Below, in pieces: positions 1-8,200 of a stretch of 11,635 nucleotides of DNA. The notes below the pieces were generated by a model. That model had not been told where the DNA came from and ran no database searches. It saw only the letters and a list, made by a program, of their open reading frames with translations. Both the position numbers and the translations under genes were made by a program. Location: the NCBI GenBank assembly GCA_029266815.1, contig JAQSWC010000022.1, positions 1-11,635 of the forward strand, given 5' to 3'. The stretch comes from Paucimonas sp. (GTDB taxonomy: Bacteria; Pseudomonadota; Gammaproteobacteria; Burkholderiales; Burkholderiaceae_D). How positions within the stretch are numbered: the stretch's first letter is position 1; each line of letters starts with the position of its first letter.

Positions 1-1077
1 TATGATGAGAAATTCGCGAGAAGCATTTTCGAAATGATAGAAGGCTTCGGCGAATATGGCTTTCCTGAATCGCATGCCGCCAGCTTTGCCATCCTGGTCT
101 ACGTCTCGGCGTGGATCAAGCGCCATGAACCGGCGGCGTTTCTGGCGGCGTTACTGAATGCTCAACCTTTGGGCTTCTACTCACCTTCGCAACTGGTACA
201 GGATGCGCGCCGGCATCAGGTGGAAGTCAAGCCGCCTGATGTAATGTGCAGCGACTGGGATTGCACTCTGGAAGGCGAAGGCGGGCTTTCGCAAGGCATG
301 CCTTGCGCCGCTGTAGCCGGTGAGACTTGCAAGCCTCACCGTGTGGAGACAATGGACCATAGAAGAAGGCAGCCGGCAGTTCGGCTGGGGCTGCGCATGG
401 TGAGCGGCCTGTCATCCGCAGGTGCGGCACGGCTGATCGAAGCACGCACCGCTGCCGCTTTCCATGACGTGGAAGATCTGGCGCGCCGGGCGGAATTGGG
501 CACGCACGATCTGAATTCACTGGCACAGGCGAATGCCTTGGCATCCCTGGCCGGCCACAGACGGCAGGCGGCCTGGCAAGTAGCGGCGATCGGGCCTTTG
601 CCTCCGATGTTTAAGGAGGTTCCTGCAGCAGAAGCAGCGCTTGAATTGCCGCCCGCTCCCGAAGGCCGGGAAATCCTTGCGGATTACCGCAGCATGGGGC
701 TGACGCTGAACCGGCATCCGCTGGCCTTGCTGCGTGCTCGCCTGAAGGCAATGAATCTGTCCAGTGCAGACGAAATGCGCTCCTTCGGTCATGGCAAACT
801 GGCGCGCACCGCCGGCATCGTCACCATGCGCCAGCGGCCCCAGACCGCCAAGGGCACGATCTTCGTGACACTAGAAGATGAAACTGGAAGTACGAATGTG
901 ATCATCTGGCCATCCTTGCTGGAAAGGCAACGCGCGGAGGTGCTGAATGCCCGGCTGATGACGGTCTACGGCATCTGGCAAAGGGAAGGGCAGGTCATGC
1001 ATCTGGTGGCGAAGCGGATAGTGGATCATTCCGTGCTGCTCGGAAGCCTTGCCGTATCTTCGCGGGAGTTTCATTAA
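1..1077 (+). CDS. dnaE2: Error-prone DNA polymerase DnaE2 (ImuC), C-terminal part
   Basis: C-terminal 358 residues of the alpha-type translesion polymerase of the ImuA-ImuB-DnaE2 SOS mutasome; the frame is open to the left edge, so the start and catalytic PHP/palm parts are missing (full proteins are about 1000-1100 residues). Visible are the family stretch FGEYGFPESHAASFA, the segment SDWDCTLE, a helix-hairpin-helix region (from RLGLRMVSGL, about residues 128-195) and a C-terminal OB fold (about 265-345, from GIVTMRQRP through VTLEDETG to LVAKRIVDH), ending in the typical SREFH tail. Between CTLE and PAVRLGLR there are about 32 residues (nt 274-369), where I remember only a few in homologues; this part is palindromic at DNA level and uses the codons AGA AGA AGG. 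The frame is kept, so the protein may still work. imuA/imuB would be expected upstream, outside the window. The family call is firm; activity is not provable here. Confidence 0.93.
   Translation, partial: YDEKFARSIFEMIEGFGEYGFPESHAASFAILVYVSAWIKRHEPAAFLAALLNAQPLGFYSPSQLVQDARRHQVEVKPPDVMCSDWDCTLEGEGGLSQGMPCAAVAGETCKPHRVETMDHRRRQPAVRLGLRMVSGLSSAGAARLIEARTAAAFHDVEDLARRAELGTHDLNSLAQANALASLAGHRRQAAWQVAAIGPLPPMFKEVPAAEAALELPPAPEGREILADYRSMGLTLNRHPLALLRARLKAMNLSSADEMRSFGHGKLARTAGIVTMRQRPQTAKGTIFVTLEDETGSTNVIIWPSLLERQRAEVLNARLMTVYGIWQREGQVMHLVAKRIVDHSVLLGSLAVSSREFH
274..369 (+). repeat. Palindrome-rich in-frame insertion within dnaE2
   Basis: A 96-nt (32-codon) stretch that interrupts the DnaE2 family pattern without breaking the frame. 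It carries a perfect 16-bp palindrome, GCAAGGCATGCCTTGC (291-306), and a 22-bp inverted repeat (319-340) with one mismatched pair, GGTGAG...CTCACC around CTTGCAAG. A smaller hairpin lies at 275-292 (GCGAA/TTCGC). The arms share CTTGC/GCAAG, so alternative pairings are possible. Three consecutive AGA/AGA/AGG arginine codons (361-369) are unlike the CGC/CGG use around them. It resembles in-frame palindromic elements of the Rickettsia RPE kind in principle; identity with any known element is not claimed. The borders are estimated from protein pattern only. Confidence 0.5.
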
Positions 1078-1088
1078 AAACCACGCTT

Positions 1089-1109
1089 GGCCGGGCCAGC
1101 CCGGTCTTT
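1089..1109 (+). terminator. Possible weak intrinsic terminator after dnaE2
   Basis: Starting 12 nt after the dnaE2 stop, a 7-bp stem (1089-1095 GGCCGGG with 1100-1106 CCCGGTC, one G-U pair) closes a 4-nt loop and is followed by TTT at 1107-1109. The stem is GC-rich, but the T tract is short, so termination may be partial. Confidence 0.4.
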
Positions 1110-1184
1110 CCACGCATGGAAGCGCTTCCCTGGGATATTATCTGCATAAATCTCGTTGCATTGTCCTGAACCGCCACGCTCCCG

Positions 1185-3566
1185 ATGTATAAGCAGACAC
1201 GAGTCATCCAGCTTGCCAAGGAAGCCGCCCAGACCGGCTTTTATGCCCTGGCTCAACATATTGTGGCCGCGGCTGAAGAACGTATTGTCCGCGCCGGGTC
1301 GGAAGCACGTTCCTCTTTTGACCGCAGCGCCTTGTCCGTGGCGAGTGATTTCCTGAAGCGGGACGGCGCCAGCTTTGCCAAGCGCCTGCTGAATTTCTAC
1401 ACCGATTACCTCTCGCGTGCGATGCAGACGATGTACAAGGATATGCGCGCGCAGCAGATGCAGGACTTGTCGGCTGACCACCTCACGTTGATCGACGACG
1501 AAACGATGAACCGCCAGATCGAGGTCGACCGCCTGGTGCAGAAGCTGCGTGATGCTGACCCCGAGAATCTTGGCCGTCTGAACATCATGGTGTCGCAGTT
1601 GCACGGCGAACATGAAGTGCGCGAGCGCGAAAATCCTTTCCGCCCTTATCTGCTGGCACGTTCGCTGCACGACGTACTCAACGAGATGCTCAAGGATCAG
1701 GCGGCAAAAAGCGTCGTGTTCGAGCATCTTGCGCAGGCCATGGTGGCGGCGCTGCCGTCTTACTATCGCGCCATCCGTGATGTGTTCGAGATGAGCGGCG
1801 TGCATGCGCAACTGATTGCAAGGCCGTCGATGATGTCTGCGGCACAGCGCAACATGCTGGCGCGCCAGGCCATGCAGTCATGGCAGCAGGTGGATACCCA
1901 GCCTCCAGTCATGCCGGGGGGCATTCCTCCCTCCTATCCTATAGCCGCAGCTTCTCCGGAACCTCAAGGTTTTCCCGATCTCGTCTGGCAGATGTTCAAG
2001 CTGCCCCACGGCGGCGTGCACCGCAGGCCTGCACCGTCATCCGATTTCCAGAACAGCCGTTTCGGCGAGGCGGTATTCGAAAATAGCCGCTTTTCGGATC
2101 CGGATTTTCAGAACAGCCTTTTCGGCGGCGAAGCGCAACAGCACGGCGATAAGCCGGCAGGCAGCCGCGCAAAGACAGGATTGCTGAAGCCCGCATCGGA
2201 CGATCTGATCGATAAACTCACGGCTTTTCAGAAGCACGTAGCGTCCGGCGAGCCCATAGAAGGACAGCTTCCGCTGGAAGACAATCAGCTTTTCTCCGTG
2301 CGGCAGGCGCTGGAATCCCAGGTCGAGGGCAGCGAGGAGCAGGTCACGATGGAAGTGATCGCGCTCCTCTTTGAATTCATCCTGCGCGACCGCCTTGTGC
2401 CCGGCCGCATGCGCGAACAGATAGGCCGCCTGCAGGTGCCTTTCCTGAAGGCCGCAATGATGATGCCTGAGATGCTGCACCGGCATGACCACCCGGCGCG
2501 GCAACTGATCAACCGCATGGGCTCTTTCGCCGCAGGCATCAATCCTGATTCGCCGGAAGCGCATGTCGTCGAAACGGAAATCAACCGCATCACCGACCGC
2601 ATCCTGAATGGATTCGATCGCGATACGACAATCTTTAACGACAGCCTGAGCGAATTCGAGGAATTTATTGCGAAACGCGTGCAGGCTTCGGCTCCTCAAG
2701 GAGAAGCACTGGCCGATGCGGCCAATGAGGCTGAAATGCTGTGCACCATGAGCGAAAACATTGCCCGTTCGCTGAGCGAGGTGGTGGATACGCTCAACAT
2801 CGATCACCGCATTCGCGACTTCATCATGAATACCTGGTCTCGCGTGCTGGCTTATGCCGCTTATGTGGAGCTGTATGAAAGCGACGAGGAAGTAAATCTT
2901 CCGCAGCTCGACGTCGTTCCGGATCTAGTCTGGAGCGCACAGGCGCGGCACACCCAGCAGGACCGTTCGGCATTGATGCGCTTTCTGCCCGGATTCGTCA
3001 CCAAGCTGAAGAAGTACCTGCAGGAGACGCCGATGTCGCCCGCTGAGTTACAGCAGGCGCTCGATACGCTGGTTGAGGTGCATACGGATGTACTCAAATC
3101 CAGTCCAGACTCCAGAGGCGAGGCACCGCTGTCGCTCGAACAGCTTTACGAACGCTTCGCCGCCGTGAAGATCGATGTCGCCTCCTGGGACGCGGCAGAA
3201 CCCGCGCCGATTTCTCGCGGCATTGTTGAAGCGGCGTTGCTCAAGCACAAGACTGCCGCAACCCTGCTGATCCAAGAAGAGGCGCTGCCTGTCTTCGCTT
3301 CCGATGTCGAAGCGCTGGGGCAGATGCAGCCGGGCGTTGCCGTGGAATGCGACCTTCGGGACTATAAAGGACCGGCCCGCTTGTTTGCAGTGACCCGCAA
3401 GCGCGCGCTTTATGTCTTGCTGTCTTCCGAAGGACAAACGGCCTTCATTTTTTCATCGAACGCACTGATCAAGGCATTCCGTGAGACTACGCTGAAGCGA
3501 GTGGAAAACATGCCCATGTTCGAACGCGCTGTCGAATCGCTGATGATCGAGGCCGAATCCGCCTGA
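1185..3566 (+). CDS. DUF1631 family protein
   Basis: A 793-residue, probably cytosolic protein with no signal peptide or membrane segment. I assign it to DUF1631, a proteobacterial family of unknown function (sometimes mislabelled thymidine phosphorylase). The N-terminal third shows the family pattern: LSADHLTLIDDE (about 94-105), then a helical segment, then ENPFRPYLLARSLHDVL. A low-complexity linker around residues 225-335 includes a three-unit repeat (287-316). The long helical middle is rich in E/R/L. The C-terminal ~85 residues (from PGVAVECDLRDYKGPARL to PMFERAVESLM) look like a small beta-barrel resembling the end of other DUF1631 proteins. PilZ-like folding is possible, but I see no RxxxR or [DN]xSxxG motif. 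An in-frame stop at 1167 and no other nearby start support ATG 1185, though there is no good ribosome site. It lies 107 bp after dnaE2 and is probably transcribed separately. Function unknown. Confidence 0.8.
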   Translation: MYKQTRVIQLAKEAAQTGFYALAQHIVAAAEERIVRAGSEARSSFDRSALSVASDFLKRDGASFAKRLLNFYTDYLSRAMQTMYKDMRAQQMQDLSADHLTLIDDETMNRQIEVDRLVQKLRDADPENLGRLNIMVSQLHGEHEVRERENPFRPYLLARSLHDVLNEMLKDQAAKSVVFEHLAQAMVAALPSYYRAIRDVFEMSGVHAQLIARPSMMSAAQRNMLARQAMQSWQQVDTQPPVMPGGIPPSYPIAAASPEPQGFPDLVWQMFKLPHGGVHRRPAPSSDFQNSRFGEAVFENSRFSDPDFQNSLFGGEAQQHGDKPAGSRAKTGLLKPASDDLIDKLTAFQKHVASGEPIEGQLPLEDNQLFSVRQALESQVEGSEEQVTMEVIALLFEFILRDRLVPGRMREQIGRLQVPFLKAAMMMPEMLHRHDHPARQLINRMGSFAAGINPDSPEAHVVETEINRITDRILNGFDRDTTIFNDSLSEFEEFIAKRVQASAPQGEALADAANEAEMLCTMSENIARSLSEVVDTLNIDHRIRDFIMNTWSRVLAYAAYVELYESDEEVNLPQLDVVPDLVWSAQARHTQQDRSALMRFLPGFVTKLKKYLQETPMSPAELQQALDTLVEVHTDVLKSSPDSRGEAPLSLEQLYERFAAVKIDVASWDAAEPAPISRGIVEAALLKHKTAATLLIQEEALPVFASDVEALGQMQPGVAVECDLRDYKGPARLFAVTRKRALYVLLSSEGQTAFIFSSNALIKAFRETTLKRVENMPMFERAVESLMIEAESA
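2043..2132 (+). repeat. Three 30-bp tandem repeats inside the DUF1631 gene
   Basis: Three back-to-back 30-bp units (2043-2072, 2073-2102, 2103-2132) encode DFQNSRFGEA, VFENSRFSDP and DFQNSLFGGE, residues 287-316. Units 1 and 3 are nearly identical at DNA level over their first 25 bases; unit 2 has diverged but keeps F(E/Q)NSxF. They lie in the presumed flexible linker between the N-terminal domain and the long helical region. In-frame duplication is the simplest origin. Confidence 0.8.
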
Positions 3567-3604
3567 TATATGCGGATATAAGCGGATATATACGGAGGTA
3601 TGCG
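3565..3604 (+). repeat. Four-copy 10-bp tandem repeat after the DUF1631 gene
   Basis: Units GATATATGCG, GATATAAGCG, GATATATACG and GAGGTATGCG follow one another without a gap. The first unit overlaps the TGA stop (3564-3566) of the DUF1631 gene. The consensus is GATATAtgCG. The period is close to one helical turn, so the AT-rich part of each unit faces the same side of the DNA. Function unknown; it could be a protein-binding or bent site, or only a slippage product. Confidence 0.75.
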
Positions 3605-3680
3605 GCCAGGTGAAAAGGCCCGCACTATGCTCGCTTCTATTCCTAACTTTTCCGAGACTTAGAGCTATACAAATCTGCCT

Positions 3681-3708
3681 TTGACAGAAATCAAGACCGC
3701 TCTACGGT
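3681..3708 (+). promoter_or_regulatory. Candidate sigma-70 promoter for the kinase operon
   Basis: A perfect -35 hexamer TTGACA (3681-3686) is followed after 16 bp by TACGGT (3703-3708), which keeps T1, A2 and T6 of the -10 consensus. An inverted repeat AGACCG/CGGTCT (3694-3699 and 3705-3710) covers the spacer and the -10, a layout suited to a repressor site. The predicted transcript would start near 3715, about 50 nt before the first possible GTG. The weak -10 keeps confidence modest. Confidence 0.35.
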
Positions 3709-3763
3709 CTGATATGACGCAAACTTGCTTTCCGGTATAACAAAGACTTAACTTTCTACTGAT

Positions 3764-5122
3764 GTGGAAAGTGTTTTAAGCTATGCATGCGTGCACACAT
3801 CCGAAGTGCTTCAGAGCAATAAGATCCCAATAGCCGTGCTCACTCCAAAAGTCCTCATTGTCAATGATCATCCCGCAAGCCTGCTGGCGCTGCAGAGCCT
3901 GTTGAGCGGGCATCCGGACCAGGACTATGAACTTGCTGTTGCACGTTCCGGCGAAGAAGCGCTGAGGCAGGTTCTGACTCAGGAATTCGCGGTCATTCTC
4001 CTGGACGTGAACATGCCGGGCATGGATGGCTTCGAGACTGCCGAAGCAATCCATTCGCATCCACGCTCGGCCTCGGTGCCCATCATTTTCATCACGGCGC
4101 ATCATTCCGATGAAATGCAGAGGATCAAGGGTTACCAGCATGGCGCGGTCGATTACCTGCCGATCCCGGTGATCCCTCAGATCCTGCAGACCAAGGTCGC
4201 TGTCTTCGTCGACCTCGCGAAAAAGAAGATGCAGATGCAGCAGCAGGCACTGGAATTCGCCGCCTTGAATGAAGAGCTGCGTACGCAGCGCGAGCTCGAC
4301 TTGAGGCGCATCGCCGAATGCCGCGCGGCCGAGGAAGCCCTCAGGCAATCGCAGGAGGAACTGAGGCAGCTCGCCAGCCACCAGGAACAGATCAAGGAAG
4401 ACGAGCGCAAGCGTATCGCGCGCGAAATCCATGATGAATTAGGGCAGAACCTGCTGGCGCTGCGCATCGATATTTCATTGCTGCATAACCGTACCTACGG
4501 CACGCATCCGCATCTGCACACCCGCATCCATTCCATGCTGGAGCATATCGATGCCACGATGAAGAGCCTGCGCTCGATCATCAACAATCTGCGTCCCAGC
4601 GTGCTCGATCTCGGCCTGCATGCCGCCATCGAATGGCAGATAAGCGAGTTTGAACGGCGAACGGGCATTGAATGCGTGGTGGAGATAGGTGAGGAAGACT
4701 ATCCGCTCGAAGAAGCCTGCGCCACCGCCTTGTTCCGTATTCTTCAGGAATCGCTGAACAACGTGTTAAGGCACGCACAGGCGAGCCGCGTTGAAGTGTC
4801 ATTGCGAATCGAGACTGATGAGTTGCAGATGAGGATCGCGGACAACGGCATCGGCGTTTACCCCGGTTGCCGGCGCAAGAGCAATTCCTTCGGCCTGATC
4901 GGCATGAAGGAAAGGGTCGGCGCGCTGGGCGGCGTCATCACCATAGAGACCGGCCGTAACATGGGCATGTCGCTGAACATCAAGATTCCGCTGCGGGCGC
5001 CTACGATACTTCCGCCTGAAGCTCAGCGCGAGCAGCGCGCATTGTCACTGCCCGATTCCTTTATTTCCCTCAGATCCCACGAGGGATTGCTCGACCAGTT
5101 GTTGTCAGGCGGCTCCGCCTGA
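3764..5122 (+). CDS. Receiver-histidine kinase (REC-HisKA_3-HATPase_c)
   Basis: A soluble two-component protein of 452 residues from this start. The receiver domain (about 28-145) has phosphoacceptor D81 in LLDVNMPGMDGF and T111, but the acidic pair is N34-D35 and the usual KP lysine is replaced by isoleucine (YLPIP, I134). A coiled coil (about 150-210) leads to a NarL/DegS-type dimerisation domain with H223 in AREIHDELGQNLLAL. The HATPase_c domain has N332-N333, DNGIG (360-364) and SFGLIGMKERV (375-385). A tail of about 45 residues of unknown role follows. Receiver input on a HisKA_3 kinase suggests control by phosphorylation from another kinase, perhaps the hybrid kinase encoded next, 95 bp downstream. 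The start is uncertain: only GTG codons fit (3764, 3791, 3806, 3836), none with a clear ribosome site. GTG 3836 would start four codons before the first beta strand and is a strong alternative. HisKA_3 kinases usually pair with NarL-type regulators; none is in the window. Confidence 0.88.
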   Translation: MESVLSYACVHTSEVLQSNKIPIAVLTPKVLIVNDHPASLLALQSLLSGHPDQDYELAVARSGEEALRQVLTQEFAVILLDVNMPGMDGFETAEAIHSHPRSASVPIIFITAHHSDEMQRIKGYQHGAVDYLPIPVIPQILQTKVAVFVDLAKKKMQMQQQALEFAALNEELRTQRELDLRRIAECRAAEEALRQSQEELRQLASHQEQIKEDERKRIAREIHDELGQNLLALRIDISLLHNRTYGTHPHLHTRIHSMLEHIDATMKSLRSIINNLRPSVLDLGLHAAIEWQISEFERRTGIECVVEIGEEDYPLEEACATALFRILQESLNNVLRHAQASRVEVSLRIETDELQMRIADNGIGVYPGCRRKSNSFGLIGMKERVGALGGVITIETGRNMGMSLNIKIPLRAPTILPPEAQREQRALSLPDSFISLRSHEGLLDQLLSGGSA

Positions 5123-5217
5123 CCTGATTGATCGATTTAGCGTTTAAGCGATTTCTGTTCAACCTGTATGTGATTTGCCCTACACGGCGCAGATCGCATC
5201 GCCAATGGGGCAATGCC

Positions 5218-8200
5218 ATGGAAACCACCAACATGTATCCCGATCAGCTTGACACCAGGCTGTTGCTCTCCGTGCTCACCGCCTTCAAGAAGGGCGACTT
5301 TTCCGTGCGCATGCCGGCGGACTGGCACGGCATGGCAGGCAAGATCGCGGATACGCTGAACGACATCATCGAGACGGAGCAGCAGATCACGCAGGAAATC
5401 AGGCAGGTCACCGAGCGGGTCGGCCATCACGGCCAATTGGCCCAGCGCGCGTCACTCGTCAACCCTTCGGGCGAATGGCGGACCATGACGGAATCGATCA
5501 ACGGGCTGATCGACGATCTCGCGCAACCCATCAACGAAATGGCGCGCGTGATCGGTTCCGTGGCAAAAGGGGATCTGTCGCAGCGGATTTCGCTCGAGGT
5601 GAACGGCCAGTCGCTGCGCGGGCAGTTCCTGAACGCGGCAACGAGCGCGAACACGATGGTAGAACGTTTGAGTTCCTTCGCCTCAGAAGTGACGCGCGTG
5701 GCGCGCGAGGTCGGCACCGAAGGAAAACTGGGCGGGCAGGCCAACGTGCCGGATGTAGCAGGTACCTGGAAGGACCTGACCGACAATGTCAACGAGATGA
5801 TCCGCAACCTGAAGGAAACCACGCAGAAGAATGCGCAGCAGGACTGGCTGAAGACCAACCTGGCGCGTTTCACCCGCCTGCTTCAGGGGCAGCGCGATCT
5901 CGAAGCCGTGACGACGCTAATCCTGTCGGAACTGGCGCCGCTGGTGTCGGCCCATCACGGCGTCTTCTACATGATGGACAAGCGCGAAAGCGATGCGCGC
6001 CTGTGCATGATCGCCAGCTACGGCTACCGCTCCAGCCGCAAACTGCCGACTTCGTTTCTGCCGGGCGAAGGCCTGGTCGGACAGTGCGCGCTGGAGAAGC
6101 AGCGGGTGTGGCTCACCGATGTGCCGCGCGACTATATCCAGATTTCATCTGGCCTGGGCGCGGCGCCGCCGAGCAATATCGTTGTGCTGCCAATCCTGTT
6201 CGAACAGCAGGTCAAGGCAGTGATCGAGATCGCGTCGCTCGACCGATTCACCGAAACGCACCTGTCTTTCCTCGACCAGTTGATGGAATCGATCGGCGTG
6301 GTGTTGAACACGATCGAGGCCACCAGTCGCACCGAAAGCCTGCTGATGCAATCGCAGTTGCTCGCACAGGAACTGCAGCAGACCAACCTCGAGCTCGCTG
6401 AAAAAGCCCGCTTGTTGTCCGACCAGAATATTGAGGTGGAGCGCAAGAACCGCGAGGTGGAGCAGGCGAAGCTGGCGCTGGAAGAAAAGGCGAGCCAGCT
6501 TGCGCTCTCATCCAAGTACAAGTCCGAATTCCTTGCCAACATGTCGCACGAGCTGCGCACGCCCTTGAACAGCCTGCTGATCCTGGCTCAGCAGCTCGCC
6601 GACAATCCGGGCAGCAACCTCACCGAGAAGCAGGTCGAATATGCGAAGACCATTCACGGCTCGGGCAGCGACCTGCTGACGCTGATCAACGACATCCTCG
6701 ATCTGTCGAAGATCGAATCCGGCACCGTCACGCTGGAGCTGAGCGAGTATGGCTTCCGCGCCATGCGCAGTTACGTTGAACGCACCTTCCGCCATATGGC
6801 TGAAGCGAAGCAGCTTGAATTCATGGTGGACATGGCGAATACCCTGCCTGCCGCCCTGACGACCGACATCACGCGTCTGCAGCAGATTCTCAAGAACTTG
6901 CTGTCCAATGCATTCAAGTTCACCAGCCGCGGCAGCGTGACCCTGAAGGTGGAGTTCGCGCCGAACGGATGGAGCAATGATCATCCGGAGCTGTCGCGTG
7001 CGAATGCCGTGCTCGCGTTCTCAGTCATCGACTCCGGAATCGGCATACCCCAGGACAAGCTGCAGCTTATTTTCGAAGCCTTCCAGCAGGCAGACGGCAG
7101 CACCGCCCGTAAATACGGCGGCACCGGACTGGGCCTGTCGATCAGCCGTGAGCTCTCGCGTCTGCTGGGTGGCGAAATCCGCGTGGTCAGCGAAGTCGGT
7201 GTCGGCAGCACCTTCACCCTCTATCTGCCGTATAACAGCTCCGTCTCGGCGAGCGGACAGCCTATGATCGCTCCCTTCCATCGCGTGGAACAGTCGGTCG
7301 TCCCCTATGCCATGGCTGCCATCGCCTCTTTCGAATCAGCCGAGCTGCAAGTTCAGCAGAATACTGTCCGCGATGATCGTACCGTCACCATTTCAGGCGA
7401 TGCCTCGATACTGATCGTTGAAGGCAATGCGCAGTTTGCCTCGCAACTGCTGGATTTCGCGCGTGCCAACCGCTTCAAGGGCGTGATTGCCGCGAGCGGC
7501 GAGTCGGTGCTGATACTGGCGCGCGACTATCTTCCCTCGGCCATCTTCCTTTCACTTTCGCTGCCGGATGTTGAGGGCTTCAAGGTACTTGAACGCCTGA
7601 AGCGCGATCCAAATACGCGCAACATTCCTGTCTACGTGATGTCGTCCACAAACGGTCTGGCGAAAGACGAGCTTGCAGCGGAACGAGAGCGATCCTTGCG
7701 CCTGGGAGCGGTTTCCTATCTTTCCCGGCCGTTCAGTGCAGGCCGGATAGACGCCGAACTGGCACGCATTGAGGAGCTACGTTCGAGCAGCAGGCGCAGC
7801 GTGCTCGTCGTGGAGAAAAACGGAGGAAGAACCGGAGCGCTTTTTGCTGCTCTGAAGGCAGAAGATGTGGAAGCTGTGCCTGCAGAGACCGCCGACGAGG
7901 CAATGGAGCTTCTGAACAGGCGGCGCTTCCACTGCATGGCAGTGGACATGGATCTGCCGGAGGCGGAAACCGTGTACCTGTTCGACGAGTTGCTCAAGTC
8001 CGAGCGCCACTCAGGCATGGCAATTATCGCCAGCTCCACTATCGACCTCAGCCGAAAGCAGACGGCAGCCCTCAAACGTGCGGCAAAATCGCTGCTCGTT
8101 CGCGAATCGCATGGGCCGGCACAGTTGAATGAAATAGCAGCGCTGCTGCTGCACCGCCTGCCGCCGGTCTCCGAGGTGAAGAATGCCGCCGGTGTTCCGG

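Noticed and set aside
3231..3530. C-terminal domain of the DUF1631 protein as a c-di-GMP-binding PilZ domain
   Set aside because: It has beta-rich character, but the RxxxR and [DN]xSxxG ligand motifs are not visible, so a link to the neighbouring c-di-GMP gene is not supported.
3601..3632. Imperfect GC-rich inverted repeat as a terminator for the DUF1631 gene
   Set aside because: The stem needs a bulge and has a long loop, and no T tract follows.
5128..5217. TTG start extending the hybrid kinase by 30 residues
   Set aside because: The extension lacks homology-like pattern and a ribosome site; ATG 5218 precedes the first HAMP unit directly and has GGGG at a suitable distance.
5475..6401. Long overlapping + strand open frame (308 codons) inside the hybrid kinase gene
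   Set aside because: Its translation is R/G/A/P-rich low-information protein with no domain, and it lies wholly within well-supported kinase coding sequence; typical of a GC-rich shadow frame.
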